DNA of 39,767 nt from an uncultured Desulfobulbaceae bacterium (GTDB taxonomy: Bacteria; Desulfobacterota; Desulfobulbia; Desulfobulbales; BM004), in contig CAMYKS010000024.1 of the NCBI GenBank assembly GCA_947259115.1, forward strand, positions 1-39,767, given 5' to 3'. The notes beneath the pieces are model-generated. The model was not told the DNA's origin, did no database searches, and saw only the letters and a list, made by a program, of their open reading frames with translations. Positions 15,672-24,117 of this stretch are shown piece after piece; positions within the stretch are counted from its first letter, which is position 1, and each line of letters begins with the position of its first letter. The position numbers and the translations under genes are program-made.

Positions 15672-15763
15672 TAAATTATTCCGTTCAATTTTTCGTCGGA
15701 TCGGTTGAACCTATCCGGGTCCACCACCAAGGTGGTTGGTTTATGAATAACTAAAGGGAGTGC

Positions 15764-16990
15764 TCAACCCACCATCTGGTTCATTTCAAAAATAGGCAAC
15801 AGAATTGAAATGACGATGAATCCGACAACTACAGCCATCAACAGGATCATTATCGGTTCAATTAGCGCAGTCATGCCGGTTATGCGCGTTTCTACCTCCC
15901 GTTCGTAGGCATCTGCAATTTTGTGCAGCATCCCTTCCAGGTCACCGCTTTGTTCACCCACTGAAACCATCTGCCGAAAAACGGGAGGAAACCAGGTAGA
16001 CCTGCTTAAAGCAAGGTTTAAACTTTTGCCTGCCTGGATATCTTCCATGGCCTCATCTACGACATCGCCTATCAAAACATTGTTGACAATATTGCGTACA
16101 ATCTGCAGGGAAGTCATCAGGGGCACACCGCTTTGCAGTAAAGAACCGAGGGTTCTGCCGAATCGCGACAGGGCTATCTTCCTGTTGATCTGCCCGATAA
16201 CAGGAAGACGCAGTTTTAATGAATCCCAGATGTATCGCCCCTTGGGGCTCTTGATAAATTCTCTTATGCCGATAATGACCGCCACGATCACAAGCAAAAT
16301 GACCCACCAGTATGAGCGCATGAAACCACTGAACCAGATGAGAATTGTTGTGGGAAGGGGCAGGACCTGCTTCATTTCCGTAAAAATACGTGTAAGGTTT
16401 GGCACCACAAAACTGAGAAGAAAAAACAGCACAGCAGTGCCGATTATAGCCATAAAAACAGGATACACCAATGCCGCTTGAAAGCGTCCCTTCAATGCCT
16501 GCTGGTGCTCGCCAAACTCGGCTAACCTTTCCAGCACGACATCAAGGGAGCCGGATTCTTCTCCGGCCCGCACCATGTTGATATATATATTCGAAAAAAG
16601 TTTAGGGTGCTTTGCCAGGGAAGCTGTGAGGCTATTGCCCTCGTTGACCGATTCCTTGATCTGGGCAATGATCTTTTTCAAAGGCGGGCTCGTAGTCTGC
16701 TCCATGAGTGCGTCAAGAGCCCCGAACAGTGGTATGCCTGCATTCAGCAGCGTAGCAAGTTGGCGGGTCAATGCATGAATATCATCAGGTTTAACTCTGT
16801 TGAAAACCGTCGGCAGTGAAAAGCCTGCAGCTGCCTCAGATTTTGCCTTTGCAGTTGTCTCCTTAACCTCAACAGGATATTTTCCGGAAGACCTTAACTT
16901 CTGGCGGGCGGCCACAGTACTGTCGGCATCAATGATCCCAGTTACATTTTTACCTGCCCGGTCCAGCGCTGTATATTCGTAAACAGGCAT
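15764..16990 (-). CDS. gspF: Type II secretion inner-membrane platform protein GspF
   Basis: This 408-residue polytopic protein opens with MPVYEYTALDRAGKNVTGIIDADS and has two T2SSF domains (about residues 70-195 and 275-395), each with the family pattern (LTRQLATLLNAGIPLFGALDAL; SRFGRTLGSLLQSGVPLMTSL) and the EESGSLD/EQSGDLE motifs, plus three membrane helices (about 170-190, 220-245, 375-400). GspF is the platform subunit on which the pseudopilus is built. It is set apart from the gspG-E block by the 1-kb repeat-rich region and may be transcribed separately. Confidence 0.95.
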   Translation of the reverse strand: MPVYEYTALDRAGKNVTGIIDADSTVAARQKLRSSGKYPVEVKETTAKAKSEAAAGFSLPTVFNRVKPDDIHALTRQLATLLNAGIPLFGALDALMEQTTSPPLKKIIAQIKESVNEGNSLTASLAKHPKLFSNIYINMVRAGEESGSLDVVLERLAEFGEHQQALKGRFQAALVYPVFMAIIGTAVLFFLLSFVVPNLTRIFTEMKQVLPLPTTILIWFSGFMRSYWWVILLVIVAVIIGIREFIKSPKGRYIWDSLKLRLPVIGQINRKIALSRFGRTLGSLLQSGVPLMTSLQIVRNIVNNVLIGDVVDEAMEDIQAGKSLNLALSRSTWFPPVFRQMVSVGEQSGDLEGMLHKIADAYEREVETRITGMTALIEPIMILLMAVVVGFIVISILLPIFEMNQMVG

Positions 16991-17116
16991 ATTAATTTAT
17001 CTGGTCAATCAACTTGCTCAATGAGATCCGCAGACATTATTCAGGCGAATCGCTCTATTTTCGGACACTAAAGTACCCGTGCACTCTATATGTGTCAATG
17101 TATTTCCCTGGTGGGA

Positions 17117-17545
17117 TCAGACGATTTCCACCAGTTCAATATCAAAGGTCAAATCCTCGCCTGCCAAGGGAGGATTTGCATCAAGGGTAATGTTCTCCTC
17201 ATTGACATCAACAATTGTGACAGCAAGAAGTTCACCATTAGGGCTCCCCACTTCTAGACGCTGACCTACTTCAGGCTCTATTTCAGATGGAACATGTTCT
17301 CTATCAACCACCATTACCATACTGGGATTCCGTTCCCCATAAGCTTTATCACAGGAAACCTGGGTGGTTTTTTTCTCACCGACCACCATGCCGGTTACTG
17401 CTTCCTCAAAACCGGGTATAACCTGACCGCTGCCGATATTAAATTTTAATGGCTCACGGTCACTGGATGAATCAAATACGGTGCCGTCCTGAAGTCTGCC
17501 TGTATAATGTATTTTTACTGTATCTCCGTTTTTTGCCGGTGTCAT
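17117..17545 (-). CDS. FKBP-type peptidyl-prolyl cis-trans isomerase (SlyD/SlpA class)
   Basis: This 142-residue protein has the FKBP core (VKIHYTGRLQDGTVFDSS, then PLKFNIGSGQVIPGFEEAVTGMVVGEKK) with an IF (insert-in-flap) domain (YGERNPSMVMVVDREHVPS... NVNEENITLDANPPLAGEDLTFDIELVEI-type C-terminus), the arrangement of SlyD and SlpA/FkpB. It lacks the His/Cys-rich nickel tail of SlyD, so it is nearer to SlpA. There is no signal peptide, so it acts in the cytoplasm as a folding helper. An AGGGAGA Shine-Dalgarno lies about five bases upstream of the ATG at 17545. It sits upstream of gspF, but a 126-base gap makes co-transcription uncertain. Confidence 0.92.
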   Translation of the reverse strand: MTPAKNGDTVKIHYTGRLQDGTVFDSSSDREPLKFNIGSGQVIPGFEEAVTGMVVGEKKTTQVSCDKAYGERNPSMVMVVDREHVPSEIEPEVGQRLEVGSPNGELLAVTIVDVNEENITLDANPPLAGEDLTFDIELVEIV

Positions 17546-17649
17546 ATTTTTCTCCCTGTAATTCCTCTTCTTTCTTTTAGGTCACGGGAAACTGCCAAAG
17601 TCTCCATAACACTCTATACGCTTTATTACTGCTCAACCCGAATATTCCG

Positions 17650-17697
17650 GAATAAAAACAAAACCCCAACAGCCTTAAGCTGAGGGGTCTTATTTTT
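17650..17697 (-). terminator. Intrinsic terminator, probably for mscS
   Basis: On the minus strand a stem of ACCCC/GGGGT plus GCTG/CAGC with a five-base loop is followed by TTTTGTTTTTA. It lies 120 bases beyond the mscS stop and upstream of the FKBP gene. The other strand also has a T-rich tail, so it could act in both directions. Confidence 0.8.
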
Positions 17698-17820
17698 TAC
17701 AACTCTATGATTTCAGCTTTTTATCTCACCAATATTTTTCCTATGCCCCGAGTGCAAAAATGCTCCACCACATATGTTAGGTATTCGGGACATCACTGTC
17801 AATAGGGTTTCACAACCAGA

Positions 17821-18651
17821 TTACATGACCTGGGGAACTTCTTCCTTTTCAACAAAAAGATGCACATCCTGCTGGGGGAATGGAATGGAAATGCCGGCCG
17901 CATCAAGAGATTTCTTTATATTTTCCGTTAAACTAAAACGCACATTCCAGTAGTCCGCGGTCTTAACCCAAGGTCTGAATACCAGGTTCACACTGGAATC
18001 AGCAAGCTCAGAAACTGCGATAGTTGGTGCCGGATCGGCCAGAACCCGACTCTCCTCTTTGGCCAGTCTTTCAAGAATTTTCTTGGTTGCTGTCATATCG
18101 TCGCTGTAGCTGATTCCCACTGTCAGGTCTATGCGCCGGGTATCCTTGGCGTTGATATTCGTGATGATATCACTGATAATCTTATTATTAGGCACAATGA
18201 TCAACTGATTGTCCGCAGTGCAGAACATGGTATTAAAAATGGTAATTTTTTCAACTTTGGCAGTTATGCCTGCAGTTGACACAACATCACCAATTGTAAA
18301 AGGTCTGAAGAGCACAAGCATGACACCGGCTGCAAAATTGGATAAAGAATCCTTCAGGGCCAGGCCGACAGCAAGGCCCGCTGCACCGATAATTGTCAGA
18401 AAAGAGGCGGTATTGATGCCAAGCCTGCCGGCGGCAGCCACGACTACCAGTACAACGAGGGTATAATAGGTCAGGTTGGTCAGAAAGCTGACCAGGGTCT
18501 GGTCAACATCATTTTTTTGCAATAGTTTGGATAATAAATTGGTAATGCGGCGGGCCAGCCATTTACCAACTATAAAAATGAGTAAGGCTCCTATTATGTT
18601 AAGCGCATACGCTGAAACCCATGGCCAAATTGCATCAATATTGATATTCAT
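17821..18651 (-). CDS. mscS: Small-conductance mechanosensitive channel MscS
   Basis: This 276-residue protein has three N-terminal membrane helices (about residues 10-30, 55-75, 80-110), the third being the Ala/Gly-rich pore helix (AAGLAVGLALKDSLSNFAAGVMLVLFRPFTIGDVV), followed by the cytoplasmic beta and alpha/beta domain with PNNKIISDIITN and a C-terminal IPFPQQDVHLF, all standard for MscS. It opens under membrane tension to release solutes in hypo-osmotic shock. The size equals the E. coli type. An AAGGAG Shine-Dalgarno lies seven bases before the ATG. It is a single-gene unit ended by the terminator at 17650-17697. Confidence 0.95.
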   Translation of the reverse strand: MNINIDAIWPWVSAYALNIIGALLIFIVGKWLARRITNLLSKLLQKNDVDQTLVSFLTNLTYYTLVVLVVVAAAGRLGINTASFLTIIGAAGLAVGLALKDSLSNFAAGVMLVLFRPFTIGDVVSTAGITAKVEKITIFNTMFCTADNQLIIVPNNKIISDIITNINAKDTRRIDLTVGISYSDDMTATKKILERLAKEESRVLADPAPTIAVSELADSSVNLVFRPWVKTADYWNVRFSLTENIKKSLDAAGISIPFPQQDVHLFVEKEEVPQVM

Positions 18652-18793
18652 TCTTTCTCCTTCTCTGGACGTTCACGTATTAATCAGCTTTATAGCCGAT
18701 ATCTTTTTTAGTTAAAAAGGCATATTATTAAAACTACTGCCAACACACAGTATTCTTTGGGCTCCAGTATTTACTGCAACAAAACGTATGAGA

Positions 18794-18997
18794 TCAACTG
18801 TTGGTCAGGTCTGCCTGCCAGCCTGTCCGGAAACGGCTGTGGCAGTTAGGACAAATGAGGTAGATGTCGGCTTTGCCGGTATTGCCAACTGAATTGAATG
18901 AGACATGGAATCCGTCTGTATAACCGCAGCTTGGGCAGGTATAAAATTCTCCTTCAGGCCTGATTTTTTCCACCTTGGCTTTGGACCCCATTTCCAT
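18794..18997 (-). CDS. Small zinc-ribbon protein downstream of the M23 peptidase
   Basis: This is about 67 residues with two CxxC knuckles, CPSCGYTDGFHVSF and CPNCHSRFRTGW, 29 residues apart, a four-Cys zinc ribbon. It has no signal peptide. I place the start at the ATG at 18997 because GGGAG precedes it by 11 bases; TTG at 19015 and GTG at 19009 are alternatives that would lie at or near the stop of the upstream peptidase gene (19018). The tight spacing implies translation coupling with that gene. I do not recognise a named family; nucleic-acid binding or a regulatory role would be guesses. Confidence 0.75.
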   Translation of the reverse strand: MEMGSKAKVEKIRPEGEFYTCPSCGYTDGFHVSFNSVGNTGKADIYLICPNCHSRFRTGWQADLTNS

Positions 18998-19017
18998 AAC
19001 TGTTTTCACTCCCAAGG

Positions 19018-19917
19018 TTACCTCTTCTCGTTTTCCCTGTTGAAATATTTTGCGATTCTGACAAACCTGGTGGGATTTACAATCTTCTCATCATAATGGA
19101 TTTCATAATGGACGTGGGGACCGGTGCTTCTACCGCTGTTACCGACCAAGCCGATGACCTGCCCCCTGTGCACGGTATCTCCCTTTTGCACGAGGCTTTT
19201 ATGAAGATGGGCATACTTGGTCATGAACCCGTTGCCATGGTCAAGCACGATATACCTGCCATGTCCCTTATCATAATTCTGGGTGACCACAAACCCGTCA
19301 GCCGTCGCCTTGACATCAGATCCCTTCCTGCCTCTGATATCCACACCTTGGTGATATGCGGATTCGCCATTAATGGGATCAGCCCGCTTGCCATATCTGG
19401 AGGTTATGACACCGGGAACCGGCGCTCCAAGGGGCACATCCTGCAGAGTATCCAAATACCTGTCACTCCGTAAAATTACTTCATCACTTGTTCCCAGGGC
19501 AGAAACCGTGAAAGGACCGCCACTGTTCTCCTTGCTCGTCTGGAACGGGATGCCAACTCCGACACTGCTTAGTATTGATTCAATAATTTTGCTTTTTTGG
19601 TTCAGGTTTGCCACAGCATCATCAAGGAGTACAGCCTTTTCCTCCTGCAGAACAGCCACTCTGTTTTTCAGCCACTCATTACTCATGCGCAACGCCTTCA
19701 GCTCGGTTTGCTGACTATATTCAGCCTCAAGCTTTACAAGCTCATTCTGCAACGTCATACTTTTAAAGGAAAAGCCTATTCCCGCTAATGTACCGATGGA
19801 AAGAATAATGAACAGTACTACCGGAATAGGCAAGTTCCTCTGCCAACGAAAACCCGGTCTTTCTAAGTTCCTGTCAGCATTGGTTTGCTGCTCAAGTTTC
19901 TTGCTTTTCATTTTCAT
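19018..19917 (-). CDS. M23-family (LytM) peptidase, membrane anchored
   Basis: This 299-residue protein has a basic cytoplasmic N-terminus, one membrane helix (about residues 29-50), a coiled coil (about 55-110) and a C-terminal LytM/M23 domain (about 170-285). Zinc ligands are visible: His189 and Asp193 in YHQGVDIRG, and His270 in GPHVHYE, with His268 as the catalytic partner. These peptidases cut peptide cross-bridges of peptidoglycan, or act as amidase activators when degenerate; here the motifs are intact. The protein acts in the periplasm. The start may be ATG 19917 or the ATG two codons later (19911), which is better spaced from the AAGGA upstream. The zinc-ribbon gene follows after two bases. 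Confidence 0.93.
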   Translation of the reverse strand: MKMKSKKLEQQTNADRNLERPGFRWQRNLPIPVVLFIILSIGTLAGIGFSFKSMTLQNELVKLEAEYSQQTELKALRMSNEWLKNRVAVLQEEKAVLLDDAVANLNQKSKIIESILSSVGVGIPFQTSKENSGGPFTVSALGTSDEVILRSDRYLDTLQDVPLGAPVPGVITSRYGKRADPINGESAYHQGVDIRGRKGSDVKATADGFVVTQNYDKGHGRYIVLDHGNGFMTKYAHLHKSLVQKGDTVHRGQVIGLVGNSGRSTGPHVHYEIHYDEKIVNPTRFVRIAKYFNRENEKR

Positions 19918-20072
19918 ACATCCTTCATATGTAATTACTAAATAAATGGTATTATTAATTCCAAAAACTACGGTATAACCTTTAAAAAATAATACCCTTC
20001 CGAATAAGAGTCAATCAAAAAACACTTGCCCTTCTCCCCTCAATCTCCATTGTTTCCTTTAATATCATTGTG

Positions 20073-21032
20073 TTATAATGGATTATCCGCCCTGGCGAAA
20101 ATCCTGATCGGCGCCGGATAACCCTCCACGGTCAAAGCAGGGTTGGCCTGATCAATATAATCCGCGTATGACTCAAAAACCATCCATTCAGTGCGCCGCT
20201 GTTCCCGGCTCGACATGGGATGGGAAAAGAAAATTTTTACTCCGCTAAAACCCGCCCTGGACAACCAGTTCTCGAGGCAGGCAGCGGTTGGCACAAAATA
20301 GGTGCCGGGCACTTTGGCATACCGCTGCTTGGGAAAAAGCGCCCACGGTTCTTTGCCCGGTATACCCTGGGATTCTACGATCAGAACACCTCCGGGTTTC
20401 AGGGCTGCTCTGATTTCCCGCAGGACTTCAACGGGAGATGAACGATGATAGAGAATTCCCATGAGAAAAATGACATCGAAGCCCTTCCGGAATAGACCGA
20501 TATGTTCGACACCAAGTAATTCACACAGTAAATTTCCACACCCGGCAAATCCGTTCAGGGTCTTAAAGGCAAAATAATGCTGCAGGTATGGTTCAAAGCC
20601 AAGGACCAGTTTAGGTTTAAGGTGGGCCATCCTGAACATGTAATAGCCGTTATTGCAGCCGATATCTGCCACAATTTTGCCCTTAAGCTCAGGAAGTTCG
20701 GGCAGTGCCCTGTTCCATTTTCTTTCACTGCGCCATTCTGCATCTATGGTAATGCCGAAAACCTCAAATGGTCCCTTGCGCCAAGGCATAAAATCGCGCA
20801 TGGCCTTATATACCTTTTCCCTATCCTGTCGCGAAAGTTCATCTGCCCTGCCGATTGACACCACATCACTTGAAAAATCACATTCTGCGGCCCTGATGTG
20901 CTGCACGCTTTCATAAGGAAGACGGAAACGCTCCGAGCCTTTTTTGCCCTGGGCCAGCCATTGGGCTTTCTCCTGCAGAAAGGCCTCTATGGCCCGGAGA
21001 TCAGCATTTGGAAAGTGATCGAGATAGCGCAT
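20073..21032 (-). CDS. cmoB: tRNA uridine-34 carboxymethyltransferase CmoB
   Basis: This 319-residue protein matches CmoB in full: LRPWRKGPF-like block (MPWRKGPFEVFGITIDAEWRSERKWNRALP, about residues 88-117), SAM-type motif I (VADIGCNNGYYMFRM), ILYHRSSPVEVLREI, GTYFVPTAACLENWLSRAGF and a C-terminal RRTEWMVFESYADYIDQANP. CmoB uses carboxy-SAM to convert 5-hydroxyuridine at tRNA position 34 into 5-carboxymethoxyuridine, widening wobble decoding. It follows cmoA by 18 bases, so the two form an operon. The length is typical. Confidence 0.96.
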   Translation of the reverse strand: MRYLDHFPNADLRAIEAFLQEKAQWLAQGKKGSERFRLPYESVQHIRAAECDFSSDVVSIGRADELSRQDREKVYKAMRDFMPWRKGPFEVFGITIDAEWRSERKWNRALPELPELKGKIVADIGCNNGYYMFRMAHLKPKLVLGFEPYLQHYFAFKTLNGFAGCGNLLCELLGVEHIGLFRKGFDVIFLMGILYHRSSPVEVLREIRAALKPGGVLIVESQGIPGKEPWALFPKQRYAKVPGTYFVPTAACLENWLSRAGFSGVKIFFSHPMSSREQRRTEWMVFESYADYIDQANPALTVEGYPAPIRIFARADNPL

Positions 21033-21050
21033 AGGAGCAAAGGGAAAAGG

Positions 21051-21773
21051 TTATCTACGGCCAATAAAAGAGACAAAATTGAACCACTGGAAAAAAGTTT
21101 CAACCCTACTGAATCCTGCCCCGGAAAGGAGGTCCATGTTTTCCCGGATGGAAAGAGGGATCAGTACGTTTTCCAGGGCCTCACGCTTGTTGGCAATTTC
21201 CAGTTCAGAATAGCCCCGGTTCTTCTTGTATTGATGATACGAATCCGAAAATTGCCGCTTGAACCCTTTATCCCGGCTGACAACCTTTTCGCTGAGTATC
21301 AGAACACCGCCAGGCCGCAGGCCATTATAAATAGTATTGAGAAAGTCCAGACGCACTGCTGGATTGATAAACTGCAGGGTATAGTTCAAAATTACCCCCC
21401 CGGCTCCGGAAAATTGAGCCCTGGTTATATCCTGCTCGTTGAAATCAATTCTTTCAGCCAATGAAAACATCCGGGCTTTACGTAATGCTTTATCCAGCAT
21501 GGCCTTTGAATTATCCACCCCGATAAACCTAAGGTTCTTGGCCTCCAGCATTCTGGCCAGATAAAGAAGTGTCGTCCCCGTTGAACAACCCAGATCATAT
21601 ACAGCATCTCCTGCCTGTAATGACCCGCCCAGGATCTCGGCGCTCATTTCAATGACCTCCTTATAGAAAGGGACCGAACGGTCGAGCATATCATCAAAAA
21701 CATCGGCCACCCGTTCATTGAATTCAAATTTATCTGCAGGTGCGGCAGTATCAAAAAGGGTATCCCTGGCCAT
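21051..21773 (-). CDS. cmoA: Carboxy-SAM synthase CmoA
   Basis: This 240-residue protein has the CmoA signature RDTLFDTAAPADKFEFNERVADVFDDMLDRSVPFYKEV and a Rossmann methyltransferase core (AVYDLGCSTGTTLLYLARM, IGVDNSKAMLDKA, VILNYTLQFI). It makes carboxy-S-adenosyl-methionine from SAM and prephenate, the substrate of CmoB. AGGAAA lies nine bases before the ATG. It is the first gene of the cmoA-cmoB pair. Confidence 0.96.
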   Translation of the reverse strand: MARDTLFDTAAPADKFEFNERVADVFDDMLDRSVPFYKEVIEMSAEILGGSLQAGDAVYDLGCSTGTTLLYLARMLEAKNLRFIGVDNSKAMLDKALRKARMFSLAERIDFNEQDITRAQFSGAGGVILNYTLQFINPAVRLDFLNTIYNGLRPGGVLILSEKVVSRDKGFKRQFSDSYHQYKKNRGYSELEIANKREALENVLIPLSIRENMDLLSGAGFSRVETFFQWFNFVSFIGRR

Positions 21774-21967
21774 GGAAATGTTTCCTGAAAATGTTGTAAC
21801 TATCGGGGAGGGTCAGCAAGCGGGTCATTGTCATGACCATACCGCTTTTCCTCCTCATAGTAATCATTGAACCCCACAATCTCCTGCAGGACAGAAAAGG
21901 TGTAACATTTCTCTAATCATTACTGCTTTTGATTGCATGGGCTTTTTGCTGGGTCAGTGAACCGCCA

Positions 21968-22294
21968 CTATCCCGGCAACTTGATCCTCTGCTCCTCTTT
22001 ACGATCAGGGTTGGCCCTGAAAAGCAAAAATGTCTTACCTATGATCTGTACTACATCGGAGCCGGTCTCCTTAGCTATGACATGAGCCGCCTCTTGGCGC
22101 TCAAGAATACAGCCGTTGCCTATCTTAACCTTTAGCAATTCATGGGCATTTAGTACTGCATTTACAGCACTGATGACGTTATCGGTTATTCCCTCACGGC
22201 CCAGCATGATAAGCGGCTTTAAATGATGCCCCATACCCTTGAGGTAGCGCTTCTCTTTGTTGGTTAGCTTTTTATGTTTCTGTTTTGTTTTCAT
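21968..22294 (-). CDS. yhbY: YhbY-type CRM-domain RNA-binding protein
   Basis: This 108-residue protein consists of a basic N-terminus (MKTKQKHKKLTNKEKRYLKGMGHHLKPL) and a single CRM domain with the GxxG loop (GREG) and ITDNVISAVNAVLNAHELLKVKIG, then VIAKETGSDVVQIIGKTFLLFR. YhbY proteins associate with pre-50S ribosomal particles. The length is typical. It lies 195 bases upstream of cmoA; linkage is possible but unproven. Confidence 0.93.
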   Translation of the reverse strand: MKTKQKHKKLTNKEKRYLKGMGHHLKPLIMLGREGITDNVISAVNAVLNAHELLKVKIGNGCILERQEAAHVIAKETGSDVVQIIGKTFLLFRANPDRKEEQRIKLPG

Positions 22295-22456
22295 AAGATT
22301 TCATCACTATATATTTTGTTTCTCTTCCGGAGATTTTTTTTACCGGCCCACGATGCTGCATAACAAATTCTTACGCTATGAAAAAAGCGAATGGTCGATT
22401 GATTTTTCGCCTCCAGCATGATGATTTCATCGGGCCCTGTTACCGACTACAGGATC

Positions 22457-23677
22457 TTACGGCTGCAGCAGATTTGATATGATTTCCACACCACCGATCC
22501 AGGTGCCGATCATACTGCCAAAACCCGGCAATAAAAATGCCAAAAAAACCCGCAGAAGTTTATTTTTCCACCAGCCGGTAAATGTGGACATATCCTCGGC
22601 CACAGTTTCAAATTCACGCACTACAGGGGGGCGTACCAGTACCTGCACAAAGGCGGTGACATAACCGGCTCCGATAATCGGGGTCAGGCTAGTTACCGGA
22701 GCCGCTGCAAAGGCACTGGCAATGGTAAGCGGGTGGGCCAGGGCAAGCATGGCGCCAATGGCTGAAGGAATACCGTTGGCCAGGATCCAATAGAGAAGAT
22801 TGGCGCCGGCGGCACTGCCGCCTTTTTGAATGCCAATGGCAATGAGTGAGCCAATAATCAACAAAGGGATGGACCAGCCTATAACTTTAAACCCTTTGGA
22901 AACAGGCGGGAACCTGCTGATTGAAGGCAATACATTGCTATGATCTTCCCGTATCTTCTTTTTTATACCCTCCACATGCCCGGCTCCGACAACAGCTACC
23001 AATTTCCTGCCGGCTGACATCTTGATTTTTTCCGCCAGATAAATGTCCCGTTCATCAATCAGCACCCTCTTCAATTCAGGCATGGCCTCACCCAACTCGG
23101 CCATCAACTCGGACAATACATCCTTCTTTTTAAGCTCTTCAAGCTTTTCTTCGGTAATTTCTGTCTTATCAAAAAGACTCACCACAAGGGTCGCCAGCAG
23201 ATACCCTTTTTTCAGGAACGAAGTTTCATGCCAGGCCCTGCGCAATGTCACTCTGACATCCCGGTCGCACAGAGAAACGGGTATGGAGTATTTGTCAGCC
23301 TCACGTGTGGCTTCAAGCAGTTCCATTCCAGGCATAACGCCCAATTGCATACCGAGTTTTTTCTGGTAGGACGAGAGAATCAGGTTGACAAGCAGGGTGG
23401 ACAGCTGCTTTTTCCTGATTATCTCTTTCAGGTCAAGTGATTCCCAGCGTTTTCTCCCTGATAGCGCCTTATAGCGCTTTTCATCAAGTTCCACGCAAAC
23501 ACAATCGGGCCTCTCAGCAGCAATCACCTGCTTTACCAGGTCAACCGACTCCTGGGATACATGGGCTGTGCCGATGAGCAATATCTCCCTATTGTCAATG
23601 GTGATAAGTTCTACGTCATCAGGGTAAACATAGTTACCTTCTCCCTGTTCTTTTGTGGAATTGTCGTTTCCTTCCAT
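22457..23677 (-). CDS. TraB/PrgY-family membrane protein
   Basis: This ~406-residue protein has the TraB domain at its N-terminus (about residues 25-230): ILLIGTAHVSQESVDLVKQVI, then RPDCVCVELDEKRY, and a late VVAVVGAGHVEGIKKKI. The GTAHVS and VELDxxR motifs are the conserved, probably metal-binding, positions of the TraB/GumN/PrgY clan. The C-terminal 150 residues hold about four membrane helices. PrgY in Enterococcus lowers peptide-pheromone activity; the role in other bacteria is unknown, and a membrane protease has been suggested. The ATG at 23677 is preferred; GTG at 23683 would add two codons. It appears to be a single-gene unit. Confidence 0.88.
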   Translation of the reverse strand: MEGNDNSTKEQGEGNYVYPDDVELITIDNREILLIGTAHVSQESVDLVKQVIAAERPDCVCVELDEKRYKALSGRKRWESLDLKEIIRKKQLSTLLVNLILSSYQKKLGMQLGVMPGMELLEATREADKYSIPVSLCDRDVRVTLRRAWHETSFLKKGYLLATLVVSLFDKTEITEEKLEELKKKDVLSELMAELGEAMPELKRVLIDERDIYLAEKIKMSAGRKLVAVVGAGHVEGIKKKIREDHSNVLPSISRFPPVSKGFKVIGWSIPLLIIGSLIAIGIQKGGSAAGANLLYWILANGIPSAIGAMLALAHPLTIASAFAAAPVTSLTPIIGAGYVTAFVQVLVRPPVVREFETVAEDMSTFTGWWKNKLLRVFLAFLLPGFGSMIGTWIGGVEIISNLLQP

Positions 23678-24117
23678 GATCACGGTCAGCCGCTGTCTAT
23701 AATTAATAATGAATCTTTTCTTGTGGTATCCAGCAAAATATACAAGTAGCGGCGGAGAACTGCAGTCTCACGCTCTATGCGTTTACCATTATTAAACCAT
23801 GTTAAAATATTCTGCCCATCCGGCAAATAAGCTTCTCTATACCTTATCACCAAAAAAAACAAGCACAGGATTCACAAATAGTAACTGAAACCTGTGCAAC
23901 AGTAGATCATTAACCAGTATATTTCACCAGTCGAGATGGCTGACAGGCTAAGTATACGGTGTTTCGCTATACTTCAAGTAAGGGAAAAGCCTTATACTGC
24001 AAACTAACCACTTGCTCTTTGAAATCCAACTCTCAGTTTCGACTATACAACCGGGACTTAGGAAAAGTTGCGGGAGGGTTTTTCAAACTGGGATTTTTCT
24101 TCTTCAGCCATATAGAA
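23678..24117. other. Non-coding gap between mltD and the TraB-family gene
   Basis: No gene is seen. It contains the 24-bp fragment of the 81-bp element (23917-23940), and two adjacent small stem-loops: AGTATA...TATACT at 23951-23973 and AGTAAGG...CCTTATACT at about 23978-23998. Confidence 0.6.
23917..23940 (-). repeat. Fragment of the 81-bp element, inverted
   Basis: These 24 bases are an exact reverse complement of 37186-37209, the right end of the element at the DUF362 gene (shared words TATATTTCACCAG and TCGAGATGGC). Confidence 0.8.

Larger units (their letters stand above)
14730..15763. other. 1-kb non-coding, repeat-rich gap between gspF and gspG
   Basis: I find no convincing gene in either strand. 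The region must contain or be read through by the promoter of the gspG block. It holds a piece of the 81-bp element (14951-14975), a 9-bp inverted repeat TTACAGTGT/ACACTGTAA (15036-15061) abutting a 14-bp palindrome AGTTTTGCAAAACT (15062-15075), a 17-bp triplicate (15264-15314), three AATC-hairpin units (15361-15438), an inverted partner of the 17-bp unit (15462-15490), a 22-bp duplicate (15628-15671), and a short stem ACCACC/GGTGGT (15723-15736). Confidence 0.75.

Noticed and set aside
15723..15736. Terminator after gspF
   Set aside because: The ACCACC/GGTGGT stem is short and has no T-run on the minus strand.
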